Below, in pieces: positions 1-10,189 of a stretch of 64,000 nt of DNA (positions within the stretch are counted from its first letter, which is position 1; each line of letters opens with the position of its first letter). A program made the position numbers and the translations under genes. The notes under the pieces are model-generated. The model saw only the letters and a list, made by a program, of their open reading frames with translations. It made no database searches and was not told where the DNA came from. Origin of the DNA: Marinomonas pollencensis (GTDB lineage: Bacteria > Pseudomonadota > Gammaproteobacteria > Pseudomonadales > Marinomonadaceae); the NCBI RefSeq assembly GCF_003387375.1, contig NZ_QUNG01000002.1, positions 62,001 through 126,000 on the forward strand, in the 5' to 3' direction.

Positions 1-690
<690 letters not shown>

Positions 691-751
691 GCTTAGTGCT
701 GACTCCGCTCGATTGACGGCAATGTTTGTTAAGAGAGCGAAAAAAAAATGT

Positions 752-780
752 AAAAGGCCGTTATTAAACGGCCTTTTTTT
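752..780 (+). terminator. Rho-independent terminator after aspS
   Basis: AAAAGGCCGTT (752-762) pairs with AACGGCCTTTT (767-777) around an ATTA loop and runs into a T tract. It separates aspS from ruvC. Confidence 0.9.
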
Positions 781-854
781 ATGTCAGGATTGTATACTCT
801 GTAAATTAAAGGCTGTTGAAATATACAGTAATATTTTCTTTTGATAGGTAAATG

Positions 855-1412
855 ATGGCGACCACCAGGATTTTAGCAATCGACCCAGGCTCAAGAATCA
901 CCGGCTTTGGCATTATTGATGTGACAAATGGTAAGTCTGTTTATGTGAATAGCGGTTGTATCCGGTTACCAGATGAAGCTTTGTCGGTGCGCCTCAAGGT
1001 GATTTTTAATTCTGTCACCACCTTACTAGAAGAATACATTCCTAATGAATTTGCGATCGAAGAAGTGTTTCTAGCAAAGAACGCTAACTCAGCGCTAAAA
1101 CTTGGGCAAGCAAGAGGGGCGGCGATTGTCGCGGCCGCGTTGCAAGAATTGTCGGTTAACGAATACGCAGCACGCCGAGTAAAACAGTCTGTGGTGGGCA
1201 ACGGTAATGCCGATAAAACACAAGTGCAGTCAATGGTGCAGTTATTATTAGGTTTGCCTTCTCCCCCGCAAGCGGACGCTGCCGATGCATTGGCCATTGC
1301 CTTGTGTCATGCAAATACAAGAACTTCGGGCGGACTGGAATACGGTGTGGGCAAGAGAGCAGGCCGAACGGCAAAACGTTGGTCTGAAATGGATATAAGG
1401 AAAACGGTGTGA
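855..1412 (+). CDS. ruvC: Holliday junction endonuclease RuvC
   Basis: RuvC cleaves Holliday junctions that RuvAB has migrated, completing recombinational repair. The protein (185 residues) has the RNase H-like fold signature: [14 protein letters not shown] at the N terminus with the first catalytic Asp, [23 protein letters not shown] with the catalytic Glu, and the C-terminal [13 protein letters not shown] segment with the last two acidic residues. Two adjacent ATGs (852 and 855) are possible; the weak TAGGT site is better spaced for 855. Its stop overlaps the GTG start of ruvA, so ruvC-ruvA-ruvB are translationally linked. The usual yebC neighbour is absent between aspS and ruvC. Confidence 0.95.
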   Translation: MATTRILAIDPGSRITGFGIIDVTNGKSVYVNSGCIRLPDEALSVRLKVIFNSVTTLLEEYIPNEFAIEEVFLAKNANSALKLGQARGAAIVAAALQELSVNEYAARRVKQSVVGNGNADKTQVQSMVQLLLGLPSPPQADAADALAIALCHANTRTSGGLEYGVGKRAGRTAKRWSEMDIRKTV

Positions 1413-2008
1413 TAGGTAGGATTGCTGGAACATTGATCGAAAAGACACCACCGGAATTATTGGTGGATGTAAATGGCATCGGTTATGAATTAAGTGCTTC
1501 AATGACCACGATTTATGAATTGCCTCCGATTGGCGGTAGTGTCGTGCTGTACACGCATTTTCAAGTGAAAGAAGATTCACAAACCCTTTATGGTTTTATT
1601 GATAAAAGCGAGCGAGCGCTTTTTAAAGTGCTGATTAAGGTCAATGGCATCGGCCCTAAGATGGCATTGGCGGTGCTGTCGAGCATGTCATCAGAAGAAT
1701 TGATCGCCAATGTTCAGGATTCGGATGTGACGGCGCTTACTCGCATTCCTGGAGTTGGCAAAAAGACCGCTGAGCGTTTAATCGTCGAGTTGAGAGATAA
1801 ACTCGGGCAAGCTGCCAAAACCGACCTATTTACTGCTCCGGCGGTATTGAAACAAATTAAAGCTGACCCAAGACAAGAAGCCGAAGCGGCGCTTGTTTCT
1901 TTGGGGTACAAACCACAAGAAGCCGCTAAAGCGATTGCGACTGTGCCGGTGGATGCCGCCAGCAGTGAAGAGGTCATTAAAGCTGCGCTAAAAGCCATGC
2001 TAAGGTAA
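1409..2008 (+). CDS. ruvA: Holliday junction DNA-binding protein RuvA
   Basis: RuvA binds the four-way junction as a tetramer and loads the RuvB motor. The 199-residue protein has the OB-fold N-terminal domain ([19 protein letters not shown]), the two helix-hairpin-helix motifs ([17 protein letters not shown] and [19 protein letters not shown], about residues 70-130) that contact DNA, and the flexible linker plus C-terminal three-helix domain ([20 protein letters not shown]) that contacts RuvB. It starts with GTG inside the last codons of ruvC (GTGA overlap). Confidence 0.96.
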   Translation: MIGRIAGTLIEKTPPELLVDVNGIGYELSASMTTIYELPPIGGSVVLYTHFQVKEDSQTLYGFIDKSERALFKVLIKVNGIGPKMALAVLSSMSSEELIANVQDSDVTALTRIPGVGKKTAERLIVELRDKLGQAAKTDLFTAPAVLKQIKADPRQEAEAALVSLGYKPQEAAKAIATVPVDAASSEEVIKAALKAMLR

Positions 2009-2014
2009 TAAAAG

Positions 2015-3028
2015 ATGATAGAAAGTGATCGCATTATCTCAGCAGAATTAAAAGGCACAGATCGCCAAGTAGATCGAGCGATTCGACCGCAATCACTGGC
2101 TGAGTACATAGGCCAGCCCGTGGTAAAAGAGCAAATGGATATTTTTATCCAAGCGGCGCGACAGCGCGGTGAGCCATTAGATCACTCGTTGATATTTGGC
2201 CCTCCTGGGCTGGGTAAAACAACACTGGCGAATATCATCGCCAATGAAATGGGCGCCGAGATCAAAACCACATCTGGACCTGTGCTTGAAAGAGCGGGGG
2301 ATTTGGCGGCTTTGCTAACCAACCTTAATGAAGGGGATGTGCTTTTTATTGATGAGATTCATCGCTTAAGCCCTGCCATTGAGGAGGTCTTGTATCCCGC
2401 AATGGAAGATTACCAATTGGATATCATGATTGGTGAAGGCCCAGCGGCGCGCTCAATTAAAATTGAACTCCCGCCTTTTACTTTGGTCGGAGCAACCACG
2501 CGAGCAGGGTTGTTGACCTCGCCATTGCGTGATCGCTTTGGCATTGTGCAGCGTTTAGAGTTTTATGATGTTGAAGCGCTGACGACCATTGTGGCGCGTT
2601 CGGCGAGTAAAATGGGCATGCAACTGGATCAATCAGGTAGTTTTGAAGTGGCGCGTCGTTCTCGCGGCACGCCGCGTATCGCTAACCGTTTATTGCGCCG
2701 CGTGAGGGATGTGGCGCAAGTCAGTGGTGAAGAATTGGTGGGCCAAAAAGTTGCCCAGCGAGCGCTAGATATGTTAAGTGTAGATAGTCAGGGATTTGAT
2801 CACCTAGATCGACGTATGTTATTGACTATGATAGAGAAGTTCGACGGAAGGCCGGTCGGGCTAGACAGTGTTGCTGCTGCCGTTGGCGAAGACAAAGACA
2901 CAATAGAAGACGTGATTGAGCCTTTTTTAATACAACAAGGCTTTGTGATACGAACGCCACGAGGTCGCCAAGTCACCAAGCGTGCCTACGAGCATTTTAA
3001 TTATCAGTTACCTACAGATTTTAAATAG
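2015..3028 (+). CDS. ruvB: Holliday junction branch-migration ATPase RuvB
   Basis: RuvB is the hexameric AAA+ motor that drives branch migration at Holliday junctions. The sequence has Walker [18 protein letters not shown] (about residues 60-75), Walker [13 protein letters not shown], the sensor 1 region [29 protein letters not shown] with the arginine finger, and the C-terminal winged helix ([18 protein letters not shown]-like stretch, [12 protein letters not shown]). At 337 residues it is full length. Only six bases separate it from ruvA, and tolQ follows nine bases later, without the ybgC gene that often heads tol operons. Confidence 0.97.
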   Translation: MIESDRIISAELKGTDRQVDRAIRPQSLAEYIGQPVVKEQMDIFIQAARQRGEPLDHSLIFGPPGLGKTTLANIIANEMGAEIKTTSGPVLERAGDLAALLTNLNEGDVLFIDEIHRLSPAIEEVLYPAMEDYQLDIMIGEGPAARSIKIELPPFTLVGATTRAGLLTSPLRDRFGIVQRLEFYDVEALTTIVARSASKMGMQLDQSGSFEVARRSRGTPRIANRLLRRVRDVAQVSGEELVGQKVAQRALDMLSVDSQGFDHLDRRMLLTMIEKFDGRPVGLDSVAAAVGEDKDTIEDVIEPFLIQQGFVIRTPRGRQVTKRAYEHFNYQLPTDFK

Positions 3029-3037
3029 AGGTTAAAA

Positions 3038-3718
3038 ATGTCCATTTTGGGGTTAATTGCCAGCGCTAGTTTTGTTGTGCAAATGGTTATGTTGATACTG
3101 TTGGCAGCATCCGTCTTTTCTTGGATTGTTATTTTTCAAAGAATGCGTGTCCTAAAGCAAGCGAGAAAAGTAAGAACGACATTCGAAGACGAATTTTGGT
3201 CTGGCATTGATTTGAGCAAATTGTATAAAAAACTGACTCAAGAAGGCCGCAAAGTAGAAGGCATTGAGAGTATTTTTACCTCGGGTATAAAAGAATTTAC
3301 GCGCCTACGTCAAAGCCATAATGTAGAGCCTGATGCTGTGATGGAAGGGGTTCAGCGTGCTATGCGAGTGGCTCTATATCGTGAAGAAGAGAAATTAGAA
3401 AAGCACCTTTCTTTTTTGGCCACGGTTGGTTCGACCAGCCCGTATATTGGCCTGTTTGGTACGGTTTGGGGGATTATGCATTCCTTTATCGGTTTGGCAG
3501 ACGTGCAGCAAGCTACTCTAGCGACCGTTGCACCAGGTATTGCAGAAGCACTGATAGCCACCGCGATTGGTTTGGTGGCGGCGATTCCGGCGGTTATTGC
3601 TTATAACCGATTCTCCACCGTTACCGACTCTCTTGCATCTGGTTATGAAAATTTCTCTGACGAATTCACCAGCATTCTTCACCGCAAGGTGCATGTGAAA
3701 GAGGGAGGCGTAGCATAG
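3038..3718 (+). CDS. tolQ: Tol-Pal inner-membrane motor subunit TolQ
   Basis: TolQ forms with TolR the proton-driven motor that energises TolA during outer-membrane constriction at cell division. The 226-residue protein has an N-terminal membrane segment (about 10-33), a cytoplasmic loop, and two later membrane helices: FLATVGSTSPYIGLFGTVWGIMHSF and GIAEALIATAIGLVAAIPAVIAYN, both hallmarks of the MotA/TolQ/ExbB family. The ribosome site GAGG precedes the ATG. Its stop TAG shares one base with the GTG start of tolR. Confidence 0.96.
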   Translation: MSILGLIASASFVVQMVMLILLAASVFSWIVIFQRMRVLKQARKVRTTFEDEFWSGIDLSKLYKKLTQEGRKVEGIESIFTSGIKEFTRLRQSHNVEPDAVMEGVQRAMRVALYREEEKLEKHLSFLATVGSTSPYIGLFGTVWGIMHSFIGLADVQQATLATVAPGIAEALIATAIGLVAAIPAVIAYNRFSTVTDSLASGYENFSDEFTSILHRKVHVKEGGVA

Positions 3719-4146
3719 TGCCTCGCGCAAGAAGAAGACAAAAACGTCGCCCAATGTCGGAAATCAATGTGGTTCCCTACATTGATGTTATGCTGGTTTT
3801 GTTGGTGATCTTTATGATTACCGCACCCATGCTGACCCAGGGAGTGGATGTTAAGTTGCCTAATGCAAATGCGTCTCCGATTCAGCAGACAGAAACAGAC
3901 GTCATGATAGCGTCGGTGGACAGCAGTGGGCAGTTTTACCTTGATGTTGGTGGCAAACAAGAGCCTATCACGCTGGCCGCTTTGCAGGACCGTGTGACGA
4001 AAGTATTAAACCAAAATCCTAATACACCAGTGCTAGTGCGTGGTGATAAAGACGTTTCATATGGTGCTGTGGTTGGTTTGATGGTGGCTTTACAGGGGGC
4101 AGGGGTGCCAAATGTAGGGTTGGTTACTGAGCCGGACAATAATTAA
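3718..4146 (+). CDS. tolR: Tol-Pal inner-membrane motor subunit TolR
   Basis: TolR is the ExbD-like partner of TolQ. It has a short basic cytoplasmic N terminus, one membrane helix (VVPYIDVMLVLLVIFMITAPML, about residues 20-41) with the conserved proton-path Asp, and a periplasmic dimerisation domain. The protein has 142 residues, the family's usual length. GTG start at 3718 overlaps the tolQ stop by one base, indicating translational coupling. Confidence 0.96.
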   Translation: MPRARRRQKRRPMSEINVVPYIDVMLVLLVIFMITAPMLTQGVDVKLPNANASPIQQTETDVMIASVDSSGQFYLDVGGKQEPITLAALQDRVTKVLNQNPNTPVLVRGDKDVSYGAVVGLMVALQGAGVPNVGLVTEPDNN

Positions 4147-5093
4147 TGAAGTTGCTGAGTAAAGACAGTTATGGAGTGCCTGCTTTTTTCGCCATTGCGC
4201 TTCATATGGTGATTATCGGGGTTTTCTTTGTTGCCGTGGATTTCAGCGACAGCGAAAAGCCAGCGCCTAAACGGCCGCCCATTGTGAATGCCACTGTGGT
4301 GGATGTGTCTGAAACCGTTATAGGTAAGCGTGAAGAGGAAAAGAAAAAAGCCCTTCAGCAACAGGCTATAGCCAAAAAGGAAAAAGAAAGGGAAGCGCAG
4401 CAAAAAGCCAAAAAGCTTGAGCAGCGAAAGGCGCTGGAAGCCCAAAAGAAAAAATTAGCGCAAGCTAAAGAAGCGAAGAAGAGAGCCGTTGAACAGGCTG
4501 CTGCCAAGAAAAAAGCGGCTGAAGAGAAGCAAAAGGCTGCGGCCGCGGCTAAGAAGAAACAGCAAGAAGCCTTACTGGCAAAACAACAAGCAGAAAAGAA
4601 AAAACGCATAGCGCAAGAGAAAGCCGCCGCAGAAAAGAAAAGACAAGCAGAAGAGGCGAAGCGTTTAGCGGAACAAGAGAAACAGAGACAACAAGCTGCA
4701 GCTAGAGCCGCAGAAAAAGAACGTTTGGCACAAGAAGCGGCTGAAGCCGCCGCAGCAAAACAAGCGGAGCAAGAAAAGAAAGCCGCAGAAGAAGCGCAGA
4801 TGGTTCAATCTATTAGTGGTTTGATTAATAATCGTATCGCCGCTGCATGGAACCGACCACCGAGTGCTCGTAATGGCATGAAAACTGAGTTGGCTATTTC
4901 TTTCTTACCTTCGGGTGAGGTTTTAGCGGTGAATATTATAAAAGGAAGTGGTGATGCGTTGTTTGACCAGCGCGCCGCCAATGCAGCAAGAAGTATTGTT
5001 GTTAAAGAGTTATCGGATGTGGACCCTTATGTGTTTGATAGAAACTTCCGTAAAGTTGTAATTATTTTTAATCCACAGGACTTAAGAAACTAA
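4146..5093 (+). CDS. tolA: Tol-Pal tether protein TolA
   Basis: TolA spans the periplasm, linking the TolQR motor to Pal and TolB. The 315-residue protein shows the classic three-domain layout: one N-terminal membrane helix (about residues 13-33), a long Lys/Ala/Glu/Gln-rich helical coiled region (about 65-220), and a C-terminal globular domain (about 222-315) starting near [22 protein letters not shown]. The low-complexity central region produces long open shadow frames on the minus strand, which I do not count as genes. Confidence 0.95.
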   Translation: MKLLSKDSYGVPAFFAIALHMVIIGVFFVAVDFSDSEKPAPKRPPIVNATVVDVSETVIGKREEEKKKALQQQAIAKKEKEREAQQKAKKLEQRKALEAQKKKLAQAKEAKKRAVEQAAAKKKAAEEKQKAAAAAKKKQQEALLAKQQAEKKKRIAQEKAAAEKKRQAEEAKRLAEQEKQRQQAAARAAEKERLAQEAAEAAAAKQAEQEKKAAEEAQMVQSISGLINNRIAAAWNRPPSARNGMKTELAISFLPSGEVLAVNIIKGSGDALFDQRAANAARSIVVKELSDVDPYVFDRNFRKVVIIFNPQDLRN

Positions 5094-6391
5094 TGATGTT
5101 ACGTAAATGGTTCTTAGTATTTTTCACCTGCTTCGTTTTTGCAAGCACCGCTCGTGCGCAGCTTGTTATTGAAGTGACCAGCGGCGCAGACCAGTTATTG
5201 CCTATTGCCGTGGTGCCTTTTGGTTATGATGGCACAGACGCACTGCCTGAAGATATTGCTCAAATCGTACAAGATGATTTGACGCGAAGTGGTTTGTTTC
5301 AGGCGATTCCTCGTTCTAGTATGTTGAGCCAGCCCTCAAAAGAAGCGGATGTGTTTTACCGCGACTGGCGTTTGTTAAAGAGCGATTATGTGGTTATTGG
5401 CTCAGTCAAAAAAATTGCCACGAACCGTTACCGAGTTGGTTTTGAACTGCTTAACGTATTGAGTCAAAAACCGGTTGAAAAACACGCTTCTATTGACGTT
5501 AACAGCAGCAATCTTCGTGATGCTGCGCACTATATTAGCGATAAGGTTTATCAGCTGCTAACTGGGCTTCCTGGTGCATTCAGCACACGCATTCTTTATG
5601 TGACCACGGAAGGGGACAGATTAGCGCCTACTTTCAAATTACAAGTGGCTGACGCCGATGGGCACCGACCTCAGGTGATTGTCGAGTCCAAAGAGCCGAT
5701 CTTGTCTCCTTCGTGGAGCCGTAATGGCAAATACATTGCGTATGTGATGTTTAGAAATCGTCGTCCTAATATCTTTATTCAAGAGCTGGCGACAGGTAAA
5801 AGACAGCAAGTGGCTCGCTTTAGAGGGCTTAATGGTGCGCCGGCTTGGTCGCCAGATGGTAAGAAATTGGCCTTGGTATTATCTAAAGATGGCAACCCAG
5901 AAATCTATACGTTAACAATTGCTACACAAAAATTAGAGCGTATGACGAATCATTATGCTATTGATACAGAACCGAGCTGGGAGCCAGATGGTAAAGGCAT
6001 TATCTTTACCTCAGACCGTGGTGGTAATCCGCAAATATATCGTTTGGATGTTAAGACAAAGCGTGTAGAGCGTGTTACGTTTGAAGGTGATTCAAACACC
6101 AAAGCCGCGACAACACCTGATGGGCGCTACTTGGTTACTGTTCAAAAAGACGATGGCAATTACCACATCGCATTACAAGACATGAAAACAGGTCGAGTAA
6201 AAATATTAACTCGTACCTATTTAGACGAATCGCCAACGATTGCGCCGAATGGTAGCATGGTGATGTATGCCACTACTGAAAATGGAAAAGGCATATTGGC
6301 AGTGGTATCCGTTGATGGGCTTGTTAAATACAAGCTGCCGTCAGCAGATGGAGATGTACGTGAACCATCATGGTCTCCGTACTTCAAATAA
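5093..6391 (+). CDS. tolB: Tol-Pal periplasmic beta-propeller TolB
   Basis: TolB is a periplasmic protein that binds Pal and relays the Tol signal. It has a signal peptide (residues about 1-22, ending STARA), an N-terminal anticodon-binding-like alpha/beta domain, and a six-bladed C-terminal beta-propeller recognised by repeats such as [46 protein letters not shown]. Length 432 is normal. Its start overlaps the tolA stop; two ATGs (5093, 5096) are possible. Confidence 0.96.
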   Translation: MMLRKWFLVFFTCFVFASTARAQLVIEVTSGADQLLPIAVVPFGYDGTDALPEDIAQIVQDDLTRSGLFQAIPRSSMLSQPSKEADVFYRDWRLLKSDYVVIGSVKKIATNRYRVGFELLNVLSQKPVEKHASIDVNSSNLRDAAHYISDKVYQLLTGLPGAFSTRILYVTTEGDRLAPTFKLQVADADGHRPQVIVESKEPILSPSWSRNGKYIAYVMFRNRRPNIFIQELATGKRQQVARFRGLNGAPAWSPDGKKLALVLSKDGNPEIYTLTIATQKLERMTNHYAIDTEPSWEPDGKGIIFTSDRGGNPQIYRLDVKTKRVERVTFEGDSNTKAATTPDGRYLVTVQKDDGNYHIALQDMKTGRVKILTRTYLDESPTIAPNGSMVMYATTENGKGILAVVSVDGLVKYKLPSADGDVREPSWSPYFK

Positions 6392-6410
6392 AGACATTAA
6401 GGAGTGAATA

Positions 6411-7007
6411 ATGAGTGTAAATAAACTAGGTAAGTTTGCTGTAATTGGTTTATCTGCGGCTTGGATTGCAGGTTGTAGTACAACATCAACTGACACAGAT
6501 TCTGCAACAACAGCAACAGACGAAGCTACTGCAACAGCTGAACAAGCGGCGGCAGATGCTGCAGCAGCAGCGGATCAATCTTACGGCGCAGGCCAAGATG
6601 GCGCAGTAAGCAGTGTTATTGTTGATGATGGTCAAGCTGCGGCTGACGATGCAAACAGCATGGCGATGCTTGATGGCGTGCAAACTGTATTCTACTTCGA
6701 CTTCGATAAATCTGTGGTTCGTCCAGCTGCCCGTGAAGCTCTTGCTAAGCATGCTCAGTACCTTATCGCTAACCCAGAAGCACGTGTTGTTTTAGAAGGT
6801 CATGCGGATGAGCGTGGTACTCGTGAATACAACATGGCATTGGGTGAGCGTCGTGCTAAAGCAGTTAGCCGTTACTTGACCATTCAAGGCGTTGCAGCAT
6901 CTCAAATCGAAACGGTTAGCTTCGGTGAAGAAGTGCCAGTTGCCTTTGCTCATGATGCCTCTTCTTGGCAGTTAAACCGTCGAGTAGAAGTGCGTTACGA
7001 AAAATGA
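6411..7007 (+). CDS. pal: Peptidoglycan-associated lipoprotein Pal
   Basis: Pal is an outer-membrane lipoprotein that anchors the membrane to peptidoglycan. There is a lipoprotein signal with the lipobox WIAGC (Cys about residue 22), then an unusually long Ala/Thr/Asp-rich linker (about 23-85), then the OmpA-like peptidoglycan-binding domain with FYFDFDKSVVRP, LEGHADERGTREYNMALGERRA and NRRVEV. A good GGAG site precedes the ATG. The ATGA overlap at its end starts cpoB. Confidence 0.96.
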   Translation: MSVNKLGKFAVIGLSAAWIAGCSTTSTDTDSATTATDEATATAEQAAADAAAAADQSYGAGQDGAVSSVIVDDGQAAADDANSMAMLDGVQTVFYFDFDKSVVRPAAREALAKHAQYLIANPEARVVLEGHADERGTREYNMALGERRAKAVSRYLTIQGVAASQIETVSFGEEVPVAFAHDASSWQLNRRVEVRYEK

Positions 7008-7783
7008 TCGTAAATAAGCTTATTTCTCGCTCCTTTGCAGTGGGGCTGTTTTTAACAGCCCCACTAGCAATGGCTGCTAATCAGCAGGCAGGAACCTTGC
7101 CCGCTCATGCCGCAGCCGAATTGCTTTCACAGTTAGATGCGCTCCAATCGGAAGTACGAGATCTTAGGGGGCAGTTAGAAGAGCAAGGGCATGAGTTGTC
7201 GCAAATGAAAGCCCAACAGCGAGATCGTTATATTGATCTTGATAAGCGTATTTCTCTGTTAATGTCGGCTTCTGCTGCTCGGCAAGAAAGCCAAGCTTCT
7301 CAAGCAATTGCCAGTGCAGCACCCGCGCCGGCACCTGTTGTGAAAAGCGAGGCGGCCAGTAGCTTGTCTTCGGTTCAGTTGGCACCGATTGCACTCACGC
7401 CAGTTTCACCACAAGCTCGCTCTGCGTACGATGATGCTTATGGTTTGATCCGCAGTAAGCAATTTGAAACGGCCGAAGTTGCTTTTACTGAATTCGTAAA
7501 AGATTATCCTGATAATACTCTGACTGGTAATGGCTATTACTGGCTTGGAGAATTAAAGCTTGTCTTGGGTAAGCCCCAAGAGGCTGCAAAATCCTTCAAC
7601 ATTGTCATTAAAAAGTTCCCAGGGCACAGCAAAGAGCCTGATGCTCTGTATAAACTTGGAATTGTCAATGACCAGTTGGGCAATGCCAGTGCATCTAAGT
7701 CTTATCTACAAGATGTCATTAGCCGCTTTCCTGAAAGCAAATCTGCTAAGCTAGCAACAAGTTATTTAACTGGTATGAAATAG
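7004..7783 (+). CDS. cpoB: Cell division coordinator CpoB (YbgF)
   Basis: CpoB is a periplasmic TolA-binding protein that links peptidoglycan synthesis with outer-membrane constriction. The likely start is the ATG at 7004, overlapping the pal stop, which gives a signal peptide (FAVGLFLTAPLAMA), an N-terminal trimerising coiled coil (about residues 40-85, LDALQSEVRDLRGQLEEQG), a flexible linker and three C-terminal TPR repeats (YDDAYGLIRSKQFETAEVAF onward). An upstream in-frame start at 6965 would destroy the signal peptide. Last gene of the tol-pal operon. Confidence 0.93.
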   Translation: MIVNKLISRSFAVGLFLTAPLAMAANQQAGTLPAHAAAELLSQLDALQSEVRDLRGQLEEQGHELSQMKAQQRDRYIDLDKRISLLMSASAARQESQASQAIASAAPAPAPVVKSEAASSLSSVQLAPIALTPVSPQARSAYDDAYGLIRSKQFETAEVAFTEFVKDYPDNTLTGNGYYWLGELKLVLGKPQEAAKSFNIVIKKFPGHSKEPDALYKLGIVNDQLGNASASKSYLQDVISRFPESKSAKLATSYLTGMK

Positions 7784-7784
7784 C

Positions 7785-7812
7785 TTGCAATTCTCAACGG
7801 GCTCTGTATTAT
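7785..7812 (+). promoter_or_regulatory. Predicted sigma-70 promoter of the tRNA-Lys genes
   Basis: TTGCAA (7785-7790) and TATTAT (7807-7812) are separated by 16 bases and lie 13 bases before the first tRNA-Lys. A very similar TTGCAA/TATTAT pair precedes tRNA-Ser. Confidence 0.65.
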
Positions 7813-7824
7813 ACGCAACCCGTT

Positions 7825-7900
7825 GGGTCGTTAGCTCAGTTGGTAGAGCAGTTGACTTTTAATCAATTGGTCACTGGTTCGAATCCAGTACGACCCACCA
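7825..7900 (+). tRNA. tRNA-Lys (anticodon TTT), copy 1
   Basis: A 76-base cloverleaf: acceptor GGGTCGT/ACGACCC, D-loop AGCTCAGTTGGTAGAGC, anticodon loop CTTTTAA reading TTT, T-loop GGTTCGAATCC, discriminator A and encoded CCA. Confidence 0.97.
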
Positions 7901-7934
7901 ACTTTTTCTTATTTAATATCTTTCCGTGATTTTT

Positions 7935-8010
7935 GGGTCGTTAGCTCAGTTGGTAGAGCAGTTGACTTTTAATCAATTGGTCACTGGTTCGAATCCAGTA
8001 CGACCCACCA
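7935..8010 (+). tRNA. tRNA-Lys (anticodon TTT), copy 2
   Basis: Identical in sequence to the first copy, 34 bases downstream, with encoded CCA. The two are probably cotranscribed from the promoter at 7785-7812. Confidence 0.97.
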
Positions 8011-8049
8011 AATATCACCTCGGTCTAAGTGCCTAAAAGGGGTAATAGT

Positions 8050-9096
8050 ATGTCCGAACTTTTCGATAAAGTTGCATTACGAGCTACTGTTCAACAACAC
8101 CTATCTGCCGCTGAAAAATCCCTTGAAAGCCCAGCCTTAGACAATGAGGCGCTTCGCCAAGAAATCAAAACACTTTTGAAGCAAAAAAATGCCGTATTAG
8201 TGGCTCATTATTATACTGATGATGCGATTCAAGAGTTGGCAGAAGAAACTGGCGGTGTGATCGCTGACTCCCTAGAAATGGCTCGATTCGGCGCCAATCA
8301 TGAAGCAGACACTCTGGTAGTGGCTGGTGTTAAATTCATGGGTGAAACGGCTAAAATTTTAAGCCCAGAAAAAACCATTTTAATGCCAACGCTGGAAGCC
8401 ACTTGCTCATTGGACATTGGTTGTCCGATTGATGATTTCTCTGCTTTCTGTGACCAATACCCAGATCGCAAAGTTGTGGTTTATGCCAACACATCCGCAG
8501 CCGTAAAAGCGCGTGCAGATTGGGTTGTTACATCAAGTATTGCACTGGATGTGGTAAATCACTTAAATGACATGGGTGAGAAGATTATCTGGGCGCCTGA
8601 CCAACATCTTGGTGGTTATATCCAGCGCGAAACAGGTGCTGATATGATTCTTTGGGACGGTGCTTGTATTGTCCATGAAGAATTTAAAGCCAAAGGCATT
8701 CTTGACCTGAAAGAAATTTACCCTGATGCCGCTGTATTGGTTCACCCAGAATCTCCTGAGCCAGTAGTAGAAGTGGCAGACGTTGTGGGCTCTACTTCTC
8801 AGCTGTTAAAAGCCTCTAAAGAAATGCCTAACGACACCTTTATTGTGGCAACGGATCGAGGCATTTTTTACAAAATGAAGCAGGCCTCACCTGATAAGCG
8901 TTTTGTAGAGGCGCCAACAGCCGGTTCTGGTGCTAATTGTCGCAGTTGTGCGCATTGTCCTTGGATGGCGTTAAACTCTTTGGAGCTACTGCGCAATGCA
9001 TTGCGAGACGGCACTGATGAGATCTTCGTAGAAGAGCAGACGCGTACCAAAGCGCTCATTCCACTGCAACGCATGTTGGATTTTCAAGTAAGCTAA
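8050..9096 (+). CDS. nadA: Quinolinate synthase A
   Basis: NadA condenses iminoaspartate with dihydroxyacetone phosphate to quinolinate in de novo NAD synthesis, using a [4Fe-4S] cluster. The 348-residue frame (start at 8050, preceded by AGGGG) has [19 protein letters not shown], the [21 protein letters not shown] segment, [10 protein letters not shown] with one cluster Cys, and the C-terminal [17 protein letters not shown] with the final cluster ligands. An in-frame upstream ATG at 8029 lacks a ribosome site. It is followed by its own terminator. Confidence 0.96.
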   Translation: MSELFDKVALRATVQQHLSAAEKSLESPALDNEALRQEIKTLLKQKNAVLVAHYYTDDAIQELAEETGGVIADSLEMARFGANHEADTLVVAGVKFMGETAKILSPEKTILMPTLEATCSLDIGCPIDDFSAFCDQYPDRKVVVYANTSAAVKARADWVVTSSIALDVVNHLNDMGEKIIWAPDQHLGGYIQRETGADMILWDGACIVHEEFKAKGILDLKEIYPDAAVLVHPESPEPVVEVADVVGSTSQLLKASKEMPNDTFIVATDRGIFYKMKQASPDKRFVEAPTAGSGANCRSCAHCPWMALNSLELLRNALRDGTDEIFVEEQTRTKALIPLQRMLDFQVS

Positions 9097-9101
9097 TTTC
9101 T

Positions 9102-9136
9102 AATAAGGCGGTTATTATAACCGCCTTATTTTTTTG
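9102..9136 (+). terminator. Rho-independent terminator after nadA
   Basis: AATAAGGCGGTTA (9102-9114) pairs perfectly with TAACCGCCTTATT (9118-9130) around a TTA loop and is followed by a T run. Confidence 0.92.
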
Positions 9137-9218
9137 TTTTCCCGCCTCATTTTTCCTCGTTATTTTATTTTTGAATTCTCTTTATTTTTTAAAAGGGTAG
9201 ACCTTAAAAAGCGTTATA

Positions 9219-9238
9219 TGATATTCATTATCATTAAA
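9219..9238. promoter_or_regulatory. Candidate Fur box upstream of the nitroreductase gene
   Basis: GATATTCATTATCATTAA (9220-9237) read in reverse contains TAATGATAAT, which matches the core of the Fur consensus, with five of the next seven bases also matching. It lies about 50 bases before the likely start at 9289. Inference from the consensus only. Confidence 0.45.
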
Positions 9239-9288
9239 TGATTTTTAACTCAGCACCCGGATACCGATCGATAGGAACCTTCTTCTTT

Positions 9289-9858
9289 ATGAGTAATGAT
9301 ATTATTAAATTTATGCGCAACCGCGTGTCTCAGCCAGCTCTTGAGTTGCCAGCTCCAGCGAAAAATGAGTGGCTTGAAGTGTTGGATGCAGCCAGTCGTG
9401 CAGCCGATCATGGTGGCCTTAAACCTTGGCGGTTTCGAGTGTATGAAGGAGAAGGGCGTAACCAAATAGGACAAATTTACTGGCAGCAGGCGCTGAGCGA
9501 AGTGTCTGGTCTTGAGGCGAATAAAGAAGCTTCGTTTGTTAAAAAAGCTTTCAGAGCCCCAGCGATCTTATTGGTTTATGCCAGCACTCAAGTGCACCCA
9601 AAAGTGCCAGCAGTAGAACAAATAATGGCTGCCTCTGCCGCTGCGCAGCAGGCTATGTTAGGGCTAAACTCGCTGGGTTATGGCACCATGTGGCGCAGTG
9701 GGCCTGCTTGCTTCACGCAGAAAACCAAAGATCTGCTTGGTCTTGAAATGAATGATCAAATTGTTGGCTTGATTTATGTCGGCACTCCAGTGGGCAATAA
9801 GCCAAAATCTCCAGTGGACACAGGCATTAATGACCGTGTTGAGTGGATAGATAATTAA
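9289..9858 (+). CDS. NAD(P)H nitroreductase, YdjA-like
   Basis: A small flavin-dependent nitroreductase-family oxidoreductase of the YdjA/TdsD type. The likely start is the ATG at 9289 (MSNDIIKFMRNRVSQPAL), giving 189 residues, close to E. coli YdjA; the longer frame from 9238 lacks a ribosome site. Family features are the N-terminal RNRVSQP segment, AADHGGLKPWRFRVYEGEG, the AASAAAQQAMLGLNSLGYGTMWRSGP helix, and the C-terminal IVGLIYVGTPVGNKP. The natural substrate is not known for this family. A candidate Fur box lies upstream. Confidence 0.85.
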   Translation: MSNDIIKFMRNRVSQPALELPAPAKNEWLEVLDAASRAADHGGLKPWRFRVYEGEGRNQIGQIYWQQALSEVSGLEANKEASFVKKAFRAPAILLVYASTQVHPKVPAVEQIMAASAAAQQAMLGLNSLGYGTMWRSGPACFTQKTKDLLGLEMNDQIVGLIYVGTPVGNKPKSPVDTGINDRVEWIDN

Positions 9859-9882
9859 AAGCACATTTTTTATAAAAAGTGT

Positions 9883-9911
9883 TTGCAATACAACGACTTC
9901 ATCATTATTAT
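9883..9911 (+). promoter_or_regulatory. Predicted sigma-70 promoter of tRNA-Ser
   Basis: TTGCAA (9883-9888) and TATTAT (9906-9911) with a 17-base spacer, 39 bases before the tRNA. Confidence 0.65.
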
Positions 9912-9950
9912 ACGCGCACAAATTACGCAGAGCGTGATTGGCCGGTATAT

Positions 9951-10038
9951 GGTGAGCTGTCCGAGTGGCCGAAGGAGCACGCCTGGAAAGCGTGTATGTC
10001 GAAAGGCATCAAGAGTTCGAATCTCTTGCTCACCGCCA
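9951..10038 (+). tRNA. tRNA-Ser (anticodon GGA); integration target of the ICE
   Basis: An 88-base class II tRNA: acceptor GGTGAGC/GCTCACC, anticodon stem ACGC/GCGT with loop CTGGAAA reading GGA, a long variable arm, T-loop GTTCGAATC, discriminator G and encoded CCA. The gene is intact. A P4-type integrase gene begins 331 bases downstream in the same direction, so its 3' end is the likely insertion site. Confidence 0.96.
9990..10038. other. Predicted attL region in the 3' half of tRNA-Ser
   Basis: P4-type integrases recombine at tRNA 3' ends and reconstitute the gene. The host gene order ends here and element genes begin right after. The exact core cannot be delimited because attR is outside the window. 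Confidence 0.45.
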
Positions 10039-10047
10039 TCTTTACAG

Positions 10048-10074
10048 AAAAGACGTCCAAGGACGTCTTTTTTT
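10048..10074 (+). terminator. Terminator after tRNA-Ser
   Basis: AAAAGACGTCC (10048-10058) pairs with GGACGTCTTTT (10061-10071) and runs into Ts. The remaining stretch to the integrase gene (10075-10369) holds no gene. It does hold repeated GTCATAC-type motifs, listed separately. Confidence 0.8.
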
Positions 10075-10189
10075 GTGTCTGAAATTCATATAAATCAATT
10101 AGTTATGTTTAATTAAGTCCAATATGGACGATTATGTCCAGTAAGAAAGTGTAGTGCAGATAGTAGGACTATTCTTGCATTTAATATGA

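Noticed and set aside
4355-4609. Phe/Ala/Ser-rich open frame on the minus strand
   Set aside because: It is the complement of the low-complexity Lys/Ala/Glu coiled region of tolA.
7785-8010. Tandem tRNA-Lys genes as a possible duplication caused by mobile DNA
   Set aside because: Identical tandem tRNA genes are common and there is no integrase or element boundary beside them.
9879-10116. Open frames across tRNA-Ser
   Set aside because: They translate the tRNA gene and its terminator and have no ribosome site.
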